From positions 1 to 11,222 of the forward strand of contig CAMWHW010000010.1 in NCBI GenBank assembly GCA_947174175.1: DNA of 11,222 bases, written 5' to 3'. A program made the position numbers and the translations under genes. This DNA is from an uncultured Clostridia bacterium (lineage in GTDB: Bacteria; Bacillota; Clostridia; Christensenellales; Borkfalkiaceae). Of the stretch, positions 1 through 7,240 are shown one piece after another (within the stretch, counting starts at the first letter, position 1; each line of letters starts with the position of its first letter). A model generated the notes under the pieces. That model was not told where the DNA came from and made no database searches. It was given only the letters and a program-made list of their open reading frames with translations.

Positions 1-1
1 C

Positions 2-625
2 CCCGTGCCCGTGGCGGGCGAAGAGGCTTCGCAGAAGCTGAACGCTTTTGCTTCCGCTTTAAGCGCGCAGCTGGCTTCTTCGGAATACGCGCCCAAGGGC
101 GAGGAGGGCGAAAAGGTCGACCCTCTGTACGCATCTCTGTCCGCGTTTGCAAACAGTCAGACCGTTCTTACGCAGAAGTATGAAAACGTAAGCGCGGCGG
201 CTTACTACGGCAGTATAAACGGCACGTGCAGTGCGTTCGTCACCGACTGCGTAAAGGCGCTCGTCACCCAGTCGTACAACTGTATGATGGACGAATACGT
301 AAGAAATTCGCTTGCAAGAATTTTCGGCATTAACCGTTCGGAATTCGGCGACAGTCCCGCCGTCGAAACGCCTTCGGATAGCGGAAACAACGACCCCCAA
401 AACCCCAACAGCGGTTCCGAGGGTCCCGGCGACATAATATACGGAAGCGACGATTTGGTGCTTGACGTAGATACGGGCGAACTGGTGCCCTATGGCGTGC
501 TTTTAAACAAGTATTACCTGGCGGTAACCGAGCACATTAATTCGGGCGCGTGCGGCGACGAAGTCGCAATGTATATAAGACAATACTTCAATCTTCTTAA
601 CAGCAAGATGGAAGAGAGCGAATAA
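2..625 (+). CDS. Unrecognised protein, C-terminal part (5' end outside window)
   Basis: The frame is open to the left edge, and the GTG at 5 has no room for a ribosome site, so this is the 3' end of a longer gene rather than a complete 206-residue protein. Numbering residues from that GTG, positions 1-112 look helical and Ala/Ser-rich and contain cysteines 74, 82 and 93. Positions 115-148 are a Ser/Asn/Pro/Gly-rich, probably disordered linker. Positions 149-200 form a compact tail rich in Tyr, Leu and Asp, with a DTGELVPYG motif followed by two probable helices and Cys183. No membrane segment is visible in this part. It lies 31 nt ahead of the MoxR gene on the same strand with no terminator between, so it probably belongs to the same operon. 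I do not recognise the family and assign no function; the missing N-terminus could hold a signal peptide or membrane anchor. Confidence 0.8.
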   Translation, partial: PVPVAGEEASQKLNAFASALSAQLASSEYAPKGEEGEKVDPLYASLSAFANSQTVLTQKYENVSAAAYYGSINGTCSAFVTDCVKALVTQSYNCMMDEYVRNSLARIFGINRSEFGDSPAVETPSDSGNNDPQNPNSGSEGPGDIIYGSDDLVLDVDTGELVPYGVLLNKYYLAVTEHINSGACGDEVAMYIRQYFNLLNSKMEESE

Positions 626-656
626 AATTTTAAAAAAATTTCCGGGAGAAATATAA

Positions 657-1739
657 ATGGCTAAAAAGAAAGGTACGGCAGAAGTTACTGTGGAAAGCGG
701 CGAACAGCCCGTTGAGGAGACGGTTAAAGTTGCGGCGCCCGCTTCGGACGTTGAGCGAAACACCGAAAGGGTTAAGGCGTTCAGCCGCTCGATTGCAAAG
801 GTAAGGGCGGAGCTTGCAAAGGACGTCGTAGGTCAGCAGGAAATTATCGACAACGTTCTGATAGCGATTGTCGCGGGCGGCAACGTGCTTTTGGAAGGCG
901 TTCCCGGCGTAGGTAAAACCCGTCTGGTGCGCTCGCTCGGCAAGACGCTCGGTCTGCCCTTCTCGCGTATACAGTTCACGCCCGACTTAATGCCTTCGGA
1001 CGTTACGGGTACCAACGTTATCGAAAAGGGTGCGGACGGCAAGATGAACACCGTGTTTCAGCGCGGCCCCATATTTGCCAACCTCGTGCTTGCGGACGAA
1101 ATCAACCGTGCGACGCCCAAGACGCAGTCTTCGATGCTTGAAGTTATGCAGGAGCATAAAGTCACAATCGCAAAGCAGACCTATACTTTAAGCGAGCCTT
1201 TTTTCGTGCTTGCAACCGAAAACCCCATCGAGCAGGACGGTACCTACCCTCTGCCCGAGGCGCAGATGGACCGCTTTATCTTCAAGCTTATAGTCAAGTT
1301 CCCCTCCGTGCAGGAGCTTGCGGACATAGTCAATATGACGCAGATAACTCTGGACGAAACGGCGGAAGCGGTTATCGACGGCGAAACGGTTATGGAGATG
1401 CGCAGCCTTGCAAAGTGCGTGCCCGTAATCGACGACGTTTTAAAGTACGCGGTAAACCTCGTTTCCAATTCCCATCCCGAACTCGAAAAGACTTCGGAGA
1501 CGGCTAAAAAATATATCAAGTACGGCGCTTCGCCCCGTGCCGCGCAGGCGCTTATTACCGCCGCAAAGGTAAGGGCTTTAATGAACGGCAACTACAACGT
1601 TTCCTACGAGGATATCGACGCGCTTGCCTGCCCCGTACTCCGCCACAGAATAAAGGTCAACTACACCGCGGTAAACGAAAAGTTAGGCGTGGACGACGTT
1701 ATCGAATTGTTGGTTGCTGAAAATAAAAAGAAGTCTTAA
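657..1739 (+). CDS. MoxR-family AAA+ ATPase
   Basis: A 360-residue cytoplasmic AAA+ ATPase. All core motifs are visible: Walker A GVPGVGKT (81-88), Walker B LVLADEINRA (143-152, with Asp147-Glu148), sensor 1 ATENP (186-190), the family segment YPLPEAQMDRF (197-207), and the sensor 2 region GASPRA (290-295) in the C-terminal lid. This combination is characteristic of MoxR proteins, which act as chaperone-like oligomeric ATPases and are usually encoded beside VWA-domain partners, as here. Residues 1-45 are a charged, Lys/Glu-rich extension ahead of the conserved core and may be flexible. The ATG at 657 is preceded by GGGAGA (644-649) at a 7-nt spacing, which supports this start. The DUF58 gene follows after 24 nt. 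The substrate is unknown; by context it is one or more of the downstream VWA proteins. No symbol is given because the family name moxR does not imply orthology to a particular characterised gene. Confidence 0.96.
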   Translation: MAKKKGTAEVTVESGEQPVEETVKVAAPASDVERNTERVKAFSRSIAKVRAELAKDVVGQQEIIDNVLIAIVAGGNVLLEGVPGVGKTRLVRSLGKTLGLPFSRIQFTPDLMPSDVTGTNVIEKGADGKMNTVFQRGPIFANLVLADEINRATPKTQSSMLEVMQEHKVTIAKQTYTLSEPFFVLATENPIEQDGTYPLPEAQMDRFIFKLIVKFPSVQELADIVNMTQITLDETAEAVIDGETVMEMRSLAKCVPVIDDVLKYAVNLVSNSHPELEKTSETAKKYIKYGASPRAAQALITAAKVRALMNGNYNVSYEDIDALACPVLRHRIKVNYTAVNEKLGVDDVIELLVAENKKKS

Positions 1740-1763
1740 TACGGAAAATACGATAAACGCACA

Positions 1764-2648
1764 ATGGTAAAAACGGTTATTGACGAGGAGCTGTTGCAGC
1801 AGATTGAGCTGTTGCAGACTCTCATCAAAAATAACGTCGCGGGTATGTTCGGCGGAAACCATAAGAGTAAGACTTACGGTTCCTCGTGCGAATTTGCCGA
1901 TTACAGGGAGTACACCCCCGGCGACGACATAACCAAAATCGATTGGAACGCATACGCCCGTTTCGAAAAGCTTTACACAAAGCTCTTTCTGGACGAAAGG
2001 CAGATGCACACCCGCATCTATATAGACGCGAGCAATTCAATGGGTTACGGTAAGGGAAAAAAAGACGAACAGGCGCTTAAAATAGCGGCGGCGTTCGCCT
2101 ATCTTTCCGTGTGCGAAATGGACAAAGTTTCCGTGTATACCGTGCGCGACAAACAGCTTGAAGCCGTAATAAGCGGCATGCTGGGTAAGGAAGCTTATAT
2201 CAACGCGATAGGCGCGCTCAACTCGGTTGAGTTTTCGGGCGACAGCTATATAAGCGACGCCATAGTGCCTTCGACGGTGGGCTACGGCGACGGTATGTCC
2301 ATTATCATTTCCGACTTTTTAACCGACAATAATTACGAGGCGGCTATCGACCACCTTGCGGGCAAGAAGAGGCACGTCCTTTGCGTGCAGGTGCTTTCCA
2401 GAGAGGAATTAAATCCGAAAGCACGCGGAAAAATGCACTTCTTCGACAGCGAGGATACGGGCAGATATTACCGCAAGAATATCACGAGGGAGATTGCGCA
2501 GGCGTATAAAAAAGCCGTGGAATACGCCACGGGCAGAATACGCGAATACTGCGCGGCGCGCGGCGCGGACTATCTTTTGGTGTGCGCGGAGGACCCCGTA
2601 AGCAAACTGTTCTTTGAAAATCTTACGAGCGAGGGGGTAATAAAATGA
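1764..2648 (+). CDS. DUF58 domain protein (VWA-like, soluble)
   Basis: A 294-residue protein with the DUF58 signature at residues 43-66 (EFADYREYTPGDD, then IDWNAYAR). It continues into a VWA-like fold with an intact metal-site motif DASNS (Asp88, Ser90, Ser92) and a later candidate metal-site Asp184 in IISDF. DUF58 proteins are the standard partners of MoxR ATPases. Many carry N-terminal transmembrane helices; none is seen here, so this copy is probably cytoplasmic and could contact the ATPase directly. The N-terminus is an amphipathic helix containing EELLQQIELLQT, encoded partly by a 12-bp direct repeat. The ATG at 1764 has only a weak ribosome site in the 24-nt gap after moxR, so translation may depend on coupling. 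The stop codon overlaps the next start as ATGA (2645-2648). The biochemical activity of the family is not established. Confidence 0.94.
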   Translation: MVKTVIDEELLQQIELLQTLIKNNVAGMFGGNHKSKTYGSSCEFADYREYTPGDDITKIDWNAYARFEKLYTKLFLDERQMHTRIYIDASNSMGYGKGKKDEQALKIAAAFAYLSVCEMDKVSVYTVRDKQLEAVISGMLGKEAYINAIGALNSVEFSGDSYISDAIVPSTVGYGDGMSIIISDFLTDNNYEAAIDHLAGKKRHVLCVQVLSREELNPKARGKMHFFDSEDTGRYYRKNITREIAQAYKKAVEYATGRIREYCAARGADYLLVCAEDPVSKLFFENLTSEGVIK

Positions 2649-4498
2649 CGCTGTTACATCCTCTCGGACTGTTGGGTCTTTTAGCGATACCCGTCCTCGT
2701 TTTAATCTATATAATCAAGAGCAAGTACACCGAGCAGGTCATTTCCTCGACCTATCTGTGGACGCTGAGCGAAAGGTTTTTAAAGCGCAAAAACCCCGTC
2801 AGCAGACTGACGGGCATCATAAGCCTTATCTTGCAGATACTGGCGGTCATATTCATTTCGATTGCGCTTGCGCACCCCGTGTTTACGCTTCCCGGCAAGG
2901 CGAACGATTACTGCTTTATACTTGACGGTTCGGGCAGTATGAACGTCGTGCAGTCGGGCAAGACGCGTTTCGAGTCGGGCAAAGACTATATAAGCGGCGT
3001 AATATCTTCGGCGGCGGACGGCAGCACGTTCACGCTTATCACCACGGGCAACACCACCGACGTCGTGTTAAGACAGACCGACGACAAAAAGGCGGCGCTC
3101 AGGGGACTTGCGGGAACGGAAGCGGCTTTCGTATCCTCCGACTTCACGCAGGCGATTGCGGTTGCGCAGAACTTCTTCGACGAAAACCCCGCCTGCAAAT
3201 TCTATTTGGTAACCGATAAGAATTACGAAATTATCGAAAACGCGGAGCTTATAAACGTTGCGGAAAGCGTGAGCAATTACGCGGTAAGCGACGTCAATTA
3301 CGCGTTCGGTGCGAACGGCGGCGCGGTGGTTACGGGCAAGGCGTTCTCCTACGGCGGAGACGCGTCGATAACCGTGCGCCTCTTCGTTGACGACGGTGCG
3401 GCGGCGGTCGATTCGGTCAGCCTGGAACTGGTCAGATACGAGGGTAAGGAATTTAAGTTGGAGTGCGAAAGGGACGACTTTGCTTCGCTCCGCGTGGAGA
3501 TAGCGCAGGACGACGACCTGCCTTTGGATAACAAAGTCGTAATGTACAACGCGCGCAGCGACGCGCAGTATAAGTCGCTGATAATAAGCGAAACGCCGTT
3601 CTTTTTAAATTCCGCGCTCGCTTCCATGGGCAATTTGCAGAGGGAAATAGTTTCCCCCGATAAGTATAACGAGGATATGAAGGGCTACGGACTGTACGTT
3701 TTCGAAAACTGTACGCCCGAAAAGATGCCCCAGGACGGCGCCGTGTGGTTTATCAACCCCGACAAGGGAGTGGACGGCGCGGGCTTTTCACGCCGCGACA
3801 CGGAAGCTTTGAGCGGTACGGTGGAACTCGAACTCAATTCTTCCACCGCTTCCAGAGTGCGCAACCTTTTAAAGGGCACGGTCAAGGGCGACGCGACCAG
3901 TGTAAAGGAATACGTCAAGTGCGGACTATACCGCAGCTTTATAACGCTTATGTCCTGCAACGGCGATTCCGTAGTGTTTGCGGGTTCCAACGCCTACGGC
4001 AACCGCGAGGTAGTGTTTGCGTTCGATATGCACAAGTCGGACTTTGCGCTCTCCTATAACGGGCGCGTGCTCATGCACAATCTTATAGATTATACTTTCC
4101 CTGTCCTGGTCGACGGCGAAAACGCTTACTGCGGCGACGCGATTTCAGTAAACGTTCTTGCCAACTGTACGGGCATAAGGGTGGAAACGCCTTCGGGAAA
4201 GTCCGAATATCTTGATACTTCCGACGCGGTGAGCGAATACGAGCTTACCGAAGTCGGCGAATACGTTATAACCGCGACCGTCGGCAACAACCGTCAGAGC
4301 GCGAAAGTTTATTCCCAGCTTCCCGTAGCGGAACGCATAACCAGCGTTACGGAAGCGAGCTTTATCATAAGCGGAGTGCCGAGCACGCAGAAGCGTGACG
4401 GAAGATACGAGGATTTGTTGTATGCGTTTATTATCCTCGCCGTGATAGTCGTAGCGGATTGGATGGTGTATTGTTATGAGCAGTATCAACTTCGATAA
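2645..4498 (+). CDS. BatA-like membrane protein with VWA domain
   Basis: A 617-residue protein. Residues 1-80 match the BatA/aerotolerance-regulator N-terminal arrangement: a hydrophobic helix (about 7-24), a basic loop with the SSTYLW segment (34-39), and a second helix (about 57-77). A VWA domain follows, with MIDAS motif DGSGS (Asp94, Ser96, Ser98) and Asp191 in VTDKN. Residues about 308-375 (YVFENCTPEKMP, then AVWFINP) and 451-485 (FAFDMHKSDFAL) resemble the non-catalytic glutamine-amidotransferase-like region seen in VWA proteins of this type; an Ig-like stretch follows at about 495-558. The last membrane helix is about 591-609. The basic loop between helices 1 and 2 suggests that the loop is cytoplasmic and the VWA domain extracytoplasmic. 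The start has a strong ribosome site, GAGGGGG (2631-2637), 7 nt upstream, and overlaps the DUF58 stop by 4 nt. The 3' end overlaps the next gene by 23 nt. The role is probably in an envelope complex with MoxR; the ligand is unknown. Confidence 0.9.
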   Translation: MTLLHPLGLLGLLAIPVLVLIYIIKSKYTEQVISSTYLWTLSERFLKRKNPVSRLTGIISLILQILAVIFISIALAHPVFTLPGKANDYCFILDGSGSMNVVQSGKTRFESGKDYISGVISSAADGSTFTLITTGNTTDVVLRQTDDKKAALRGLAGTEAAFVSSDFTQAIAVAQNFFDENPACKFYLVTDKNYEIIENAELINVAESVSNYAVSDVNYAFGANGGAVVTGKAFSYGGDASITVRLFVDDGAAAVDSVSLELVRYEGKEFKLECERDDFASLRVEIAQDDDLPLDNKVVMYNARSDAQYKSLIISETPFFLNSALASMGNLQREIVSPDKYNEDMKGYGLYVFENCTPEKMPQDGAVWFINPDKGVDGAGFSRRDTEALSGTVELELNSSTASRVRNLLKGTVKGDATSVKEYVKCGLYRSFITLMSCNGDSVVFAGSNAYGNREVVFAFDMHKSDFALSYNGRVLMHNLIDYTFPVLVDGENAYCGDAISVNVLANCTGIRVETPSGKSEYLDTSDAVSEYELTEVGEYVITATVGNNRQSAKVYSQLPVAERITSVTEASFIISGVPSTQKRDGRYEDLLYAFIILAVIVVADWMVYCYEQYQLR

Positions 4499-7229
4499 TC
4501 CCTGGCTGTTGTTCCTTGCCCTTCCGCTGGTCGCGCTGTTTGCGGTGCCGTTCTTTATAGCGGTAAGAAAGGACAACGTAAACGGGCACAATATCGCTTC
4601 GGGAATAATTCACGTCGTAATGGCGCTTATAATCGCCTTCGTTGCGGCGGGCACGAGCATAATAACCACTATGACCGAAACGGACGTATACGTTCTTGCC
4701 GACGTTTCTTACTCGGCTACGAGGAACCTCGATACGGTGGACGAATATATTTCCGACCTCGGCAAATCGCTGCCCAACCACTCGCGCATGGGCGTTATCT
4801 GTTTCGGTAAAAACCATCAGCTTCTGACGCGACTGGGCGAGAGGGTGAAAAGCGTAAAGCAGGCGAACGTCGACGACAGCGCGACCGATATAGTGGGCGC
4901 ACTGGAATACGCAGGCTCGCTTTTCAGAAACGACGTAATCAAGCGCATCGTTCTTATCACGGACGGCAAGCAGACAAACGAGAGCGACCCCAACGCTTTA
5001 AAGCGCCAGGTGGACGCTCTCAACGACAGAAAAATTCACGTAGACGCGATATATCTCGACGACAATATTTCGGCGGACGCGCACGAAGTTCAGCTTTCGG
5101 GCGTACGCTATACGCAGGCGACCAGCCTTAACCGCGAGGAAAAGGCGGCGGTAACGGTAAATTGCAGCTGCCCCGAAACCAAAGAAGTGGACGGCGTAAC
5201 GCAGCCTTACGAGGTGGAGGCGGTGCTCACGCTGTATAAGGACGGCGAGGAATATACCAAGACTTCGGCGCTGCTCACGCGCGGCACCAACACGGTCAAC
5301 TTCAATCTTCCCACGGATAAGGAGGGCACCTTCGATTACGAGGTGCGCGTTGTCTGCGGAGAGGACGAAAACGCGAACAACAACACGGCGGCTTTCACTC
5401 AGTCCGTATCGGGCGAGATGAGCGTATTGCTGATAACCACCAACCCCGACGACGTGGACGTGGTAAGGGATATATACGGGGAGAACGCGGAAATAGACGC
5501 GTACGCTTACGTTCAGGACCCTTCCATTCCCTGCACGGTAGAGGGGCTTTGCAAGTACGACGAGATAGTATTGTCTAACGTAAACGCAACACAGATTGCA
5601 AACAGCCAGATGTTCCTGGAAAGTCTGGATACCGTCGTATCTTTATTCGGCAAGAGCCTCGTCACCTTCGGCGACACCTATTTGCAGAGCGACCGCGGCG
5701 GAAATCTTAAAGCATTGGGCAATATGCTTCCCGTGGTCTACGGCAAGAGCGGCGACGCGGCTAAGCTTTACACGCTGGTCATAGACACCTCGCGCAGTAT
5801 GGAGCTTGCCTTAAACAAAGACTCCATTCCCAACCTGCAACTCGCCAAGTCGGCGGCAATAGAAATAATCAATATGCTTAAAGACGACGATATGGTTGCG
5901 CTGGTGGAATTCAACGGCGACGCATATCCCCGTTTCAACCCCGTTCCCGTGGGCGAAAACCGTCAGAGAGTTATCGACAGAATCAATTCGTTTACAGTCC
6001 GTCAGAGTACGGATATAGGCGCGGGCCTGACCGCCGCGTTCAATATGATGAAGGATACGTCTTACAGTCAGAAGCGCGTTATGCTCTTCTCGGACGGCCT
6101 CAATTTCAGCGGTGATAACAAGGTGGGCAGCGTAGTTCAGCTTATGCGCGCTTACGGCATCTACACCTCCGCGCTGGACATCGGCAGGGGCGCAAACAAC
6201 GACGGCGCTTCCAGCACGGCGAAACAGCTTATGACCGACATAGGCGAAAGCTGGGGCGGCGGCGGTTACTTTGACATAAGCAATACCGAAAATATACAGA
6301 AAGTAATTGCGGGCGAGCTCAACGAAACGGTCAACGACACGGTGGGCAAGAATTCGTATATATACGTAAAGAGGCGCGCGGACGACGTTCTTAAAGGCAT
6401 AGTGGACGACGATACGCTTTCCGCCATGTTCGAGCCGGAATCGGACAATCTCAAACCGCTTGTGGACTATCTGCACTCTACGGCAAAGGGCAGCGCGACG
6501 ACGGTGCTTTCCGCGGGATATCATATTCTGATAAACGGCGTGCCCGAACTGCGTGAGGAGCCGCTGTATGCCTACTGGAATTACGGCAACGGCAGAACGG
6601 CTTCGTTCACCGGCGCGCTGAGCGGCGACTGGGTAAGATATTTCGACGAGCCCGTGCGCGAAAAACTGTATGCCAATATTTTACAGACCAATACTCCCGA
6701 ACAGAAGATTGACTTCCCCTTCCTTTTGGATATAATGACTGATGAGGGATACGCCGCGGTGACGCTCACCCCCGAGACGGTGCGAGCAGACGCAAAGACG
6801 CAGATTGAAATTACTTCCCCCGACGGCGAAACGAGGACGGGTACGCTTGCGTTCGGCACGTCGACCTTCAACTATAACTTCGTTACTCCCGACGTGGGCA
6901 AGTACGCGGTTAAAATCACTTACGAATACGGCGGCAGAACTTTCGTTGCCGAGCGTACCGTAAATATTGCGTATTCTTCCGAGTACGACAGCTTTGCGCT
7001 GTACGACGCGGGAGTTCTGCACAAGATGCTCGGCGCCAACGGCAAGGTCAGCGAAAACGGCAAACTGGAAATAGTCAACGACCAAAAGGAAATCGGCGTT
7101 TACAACCTCTCGTTAAGTCTTCCTCTGCTGATAGTCTGCGTAGTGCTGTACGCGGTGGATATTGCCGTGCGAAAACTCAAATGGGAAGATATAAAGAGCT
7201 TTTTCAAAAGGGCTAAAAAGGTTAAATGA
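4476..7229 (+). CDS. Double-VWA membrane protein with amidotransferase-like fold
   Basis: A 917-residue protein with two N-terminal membrane helices (about 10-30 and 42-64) and one near the C-terminus (about 878-896), followed by a basic cytoplasmic tail. VWA domain 1 (about 69-200) has DVSYS (Asp76, Ser78, Ser80), Thr137 and Asp163. VWA domain 2 (about 430-615) has DTSRS (Asp437, Ser439, Ser441), Thr512 and Asp540. Both metal sites therefore look complete. Residues about 313-425 and about 695-740 appear to be two halves of a class I glutamine-amidotransferase-like fold interrupted by VWA 2: FGDTYLQSDRGG (398-409) sits where related proteins have a Gly-rich GG..SF..GG segment, and GNGRTASFTGALSGDW (704-719) matches the usual post-VWA motif. 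No catalytic Cys is visible at the expected elbow, so this fold is probably non-enzymatic. An Ig-like region spans about 760-832. The start lies inside the previous gene; GGATGG (4461-4466) is a modest ribosome site. The stop at 7227-7229 nearly meets the next gene. Confidence 0.92.
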   Translation: MSSINFDNPWLLFLALPLVALFAVPFFIAVRKDNVNGHNIASGIIHVVMALIIAFVAAGTSIITTMTETDVYVLADVSYSATRNLDTVDEYISDLGKSLPNHSRMGVICFGKNHQLLTRLGERVKSVKQANVDDSATDIVGALEYAGSLFRNDVIKRIVLITDGKQTNESDPNALKRQVDALNDRKIHVDAIYLDDNISADAHEVQLSGVRYTQATSLNREEKAAVTVNCSCPETKEVDGVTQPYEVEAVLTLYKDGEEYTKTSALLTRGTNTVNFNLPTDKEGTFDYEVRVVCGEDENANNNTAAFTQSVSGEMSVLLITTNPDDVDVVRDIYGENAEIDAYAYVQDPSIPCTVEGLCKYDEIVLSNVNATQIANSQMFLESLDTVVSLFGKSLVTFGDTYLQSDRGGNLKALGNMLPVVYGKSGDAAKLYTLVIDTSRSMELALNKDSIPNLQLAKSAAIEIINMLKDDDMVALVEFNGDAYPRFNPVPVGENRQRVIDRINSFTVRQSTDIGAGLTAAFNMMKDTSYSQKRVMLFSDGLNFSGDNKVGSVVQLMRAYGIYTSALDIGRGANNDGASSTAKQLMTDIGESWGGGGYFDISNTENIQKVIAGELNETVNDTVGKNSYIYVKRRADDVLKGIVDDDTLSAMFEPESDNLKPLVDYLHSTAKGSATTVLSAGYHILINGVPELREEPLYAYWNYGNGRTASFTGALSGDWVRYFDEPVREKLYANILQTNTPEQKIDFPFLLDIMTDEGYAAVTLTPETVRADAKTQIEITSPDGETRTGTLAFGTSTFNYNFVTPDVGKYAVKITYEYGGRTFVAERTVNIAYSSEYDSFALYDAGVLHKMLGANGKVSENGKLEIVNDQKEIGVYNLSLSLPLLIVCVVLYAVDIAVRKLKWEDIKSFFKRAKKVK

Positions 7230-7230
7230 C

Positions 7231-7236
7231 GGTGAT
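7231..7236 (+). promoter_or_regulatory. Ribosome binding site deciding the start of the first lipoprotein gene
   Basis: GGTGAT pairs with the 3' end of 16S rRNA in the register one step beyond the classic AGGAGG core. In that register the core would end 8 nt before the ATG at 7241. That start gives a clean lipoprotein signal peptide beginning MKKIKR. It is preferred over the in-frame ATG at 7226, which overlaps the upstream stop as ATGA and would add five residues (MTVMG). Confidence 0.6.
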
Positions 7237-7240
7237 GGGT

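Noticed and set aside
626..656. AT-rich gap before moxR as a promoter or terminator
   Set aside because: The A/T runs form only a weak pairing without a GC stem, and no -35/-10 pair fits in 31 nt. I see only the ribosome site at 644-649.
1788..1817. 12-bp direct repeat GAGCTGTTGCAG at 1788-1799 and 1806-1817
   Set aside because: The 18-bp period keeps the frame and simply encodes the repeated ELLQ helix at the DUF58 N-terminus; no sign of a mobile or regulatory element.
5811..6524. 237-codon open frame on the - strand
   Set aside because: It sits opposite VWA domain 2 of the double-VWA protein, whose motifs are intact; the antisense translation has unusual composition and no domain.
7226..7240. 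ATG at 7226 as the start of the first lipoprotein
   Set aside because: Possible through ATGA coupling, but the start at 7241 has the better-placed ribosome site and gives a standard signal peptide beginning with basic residues. The difference is only five residues.
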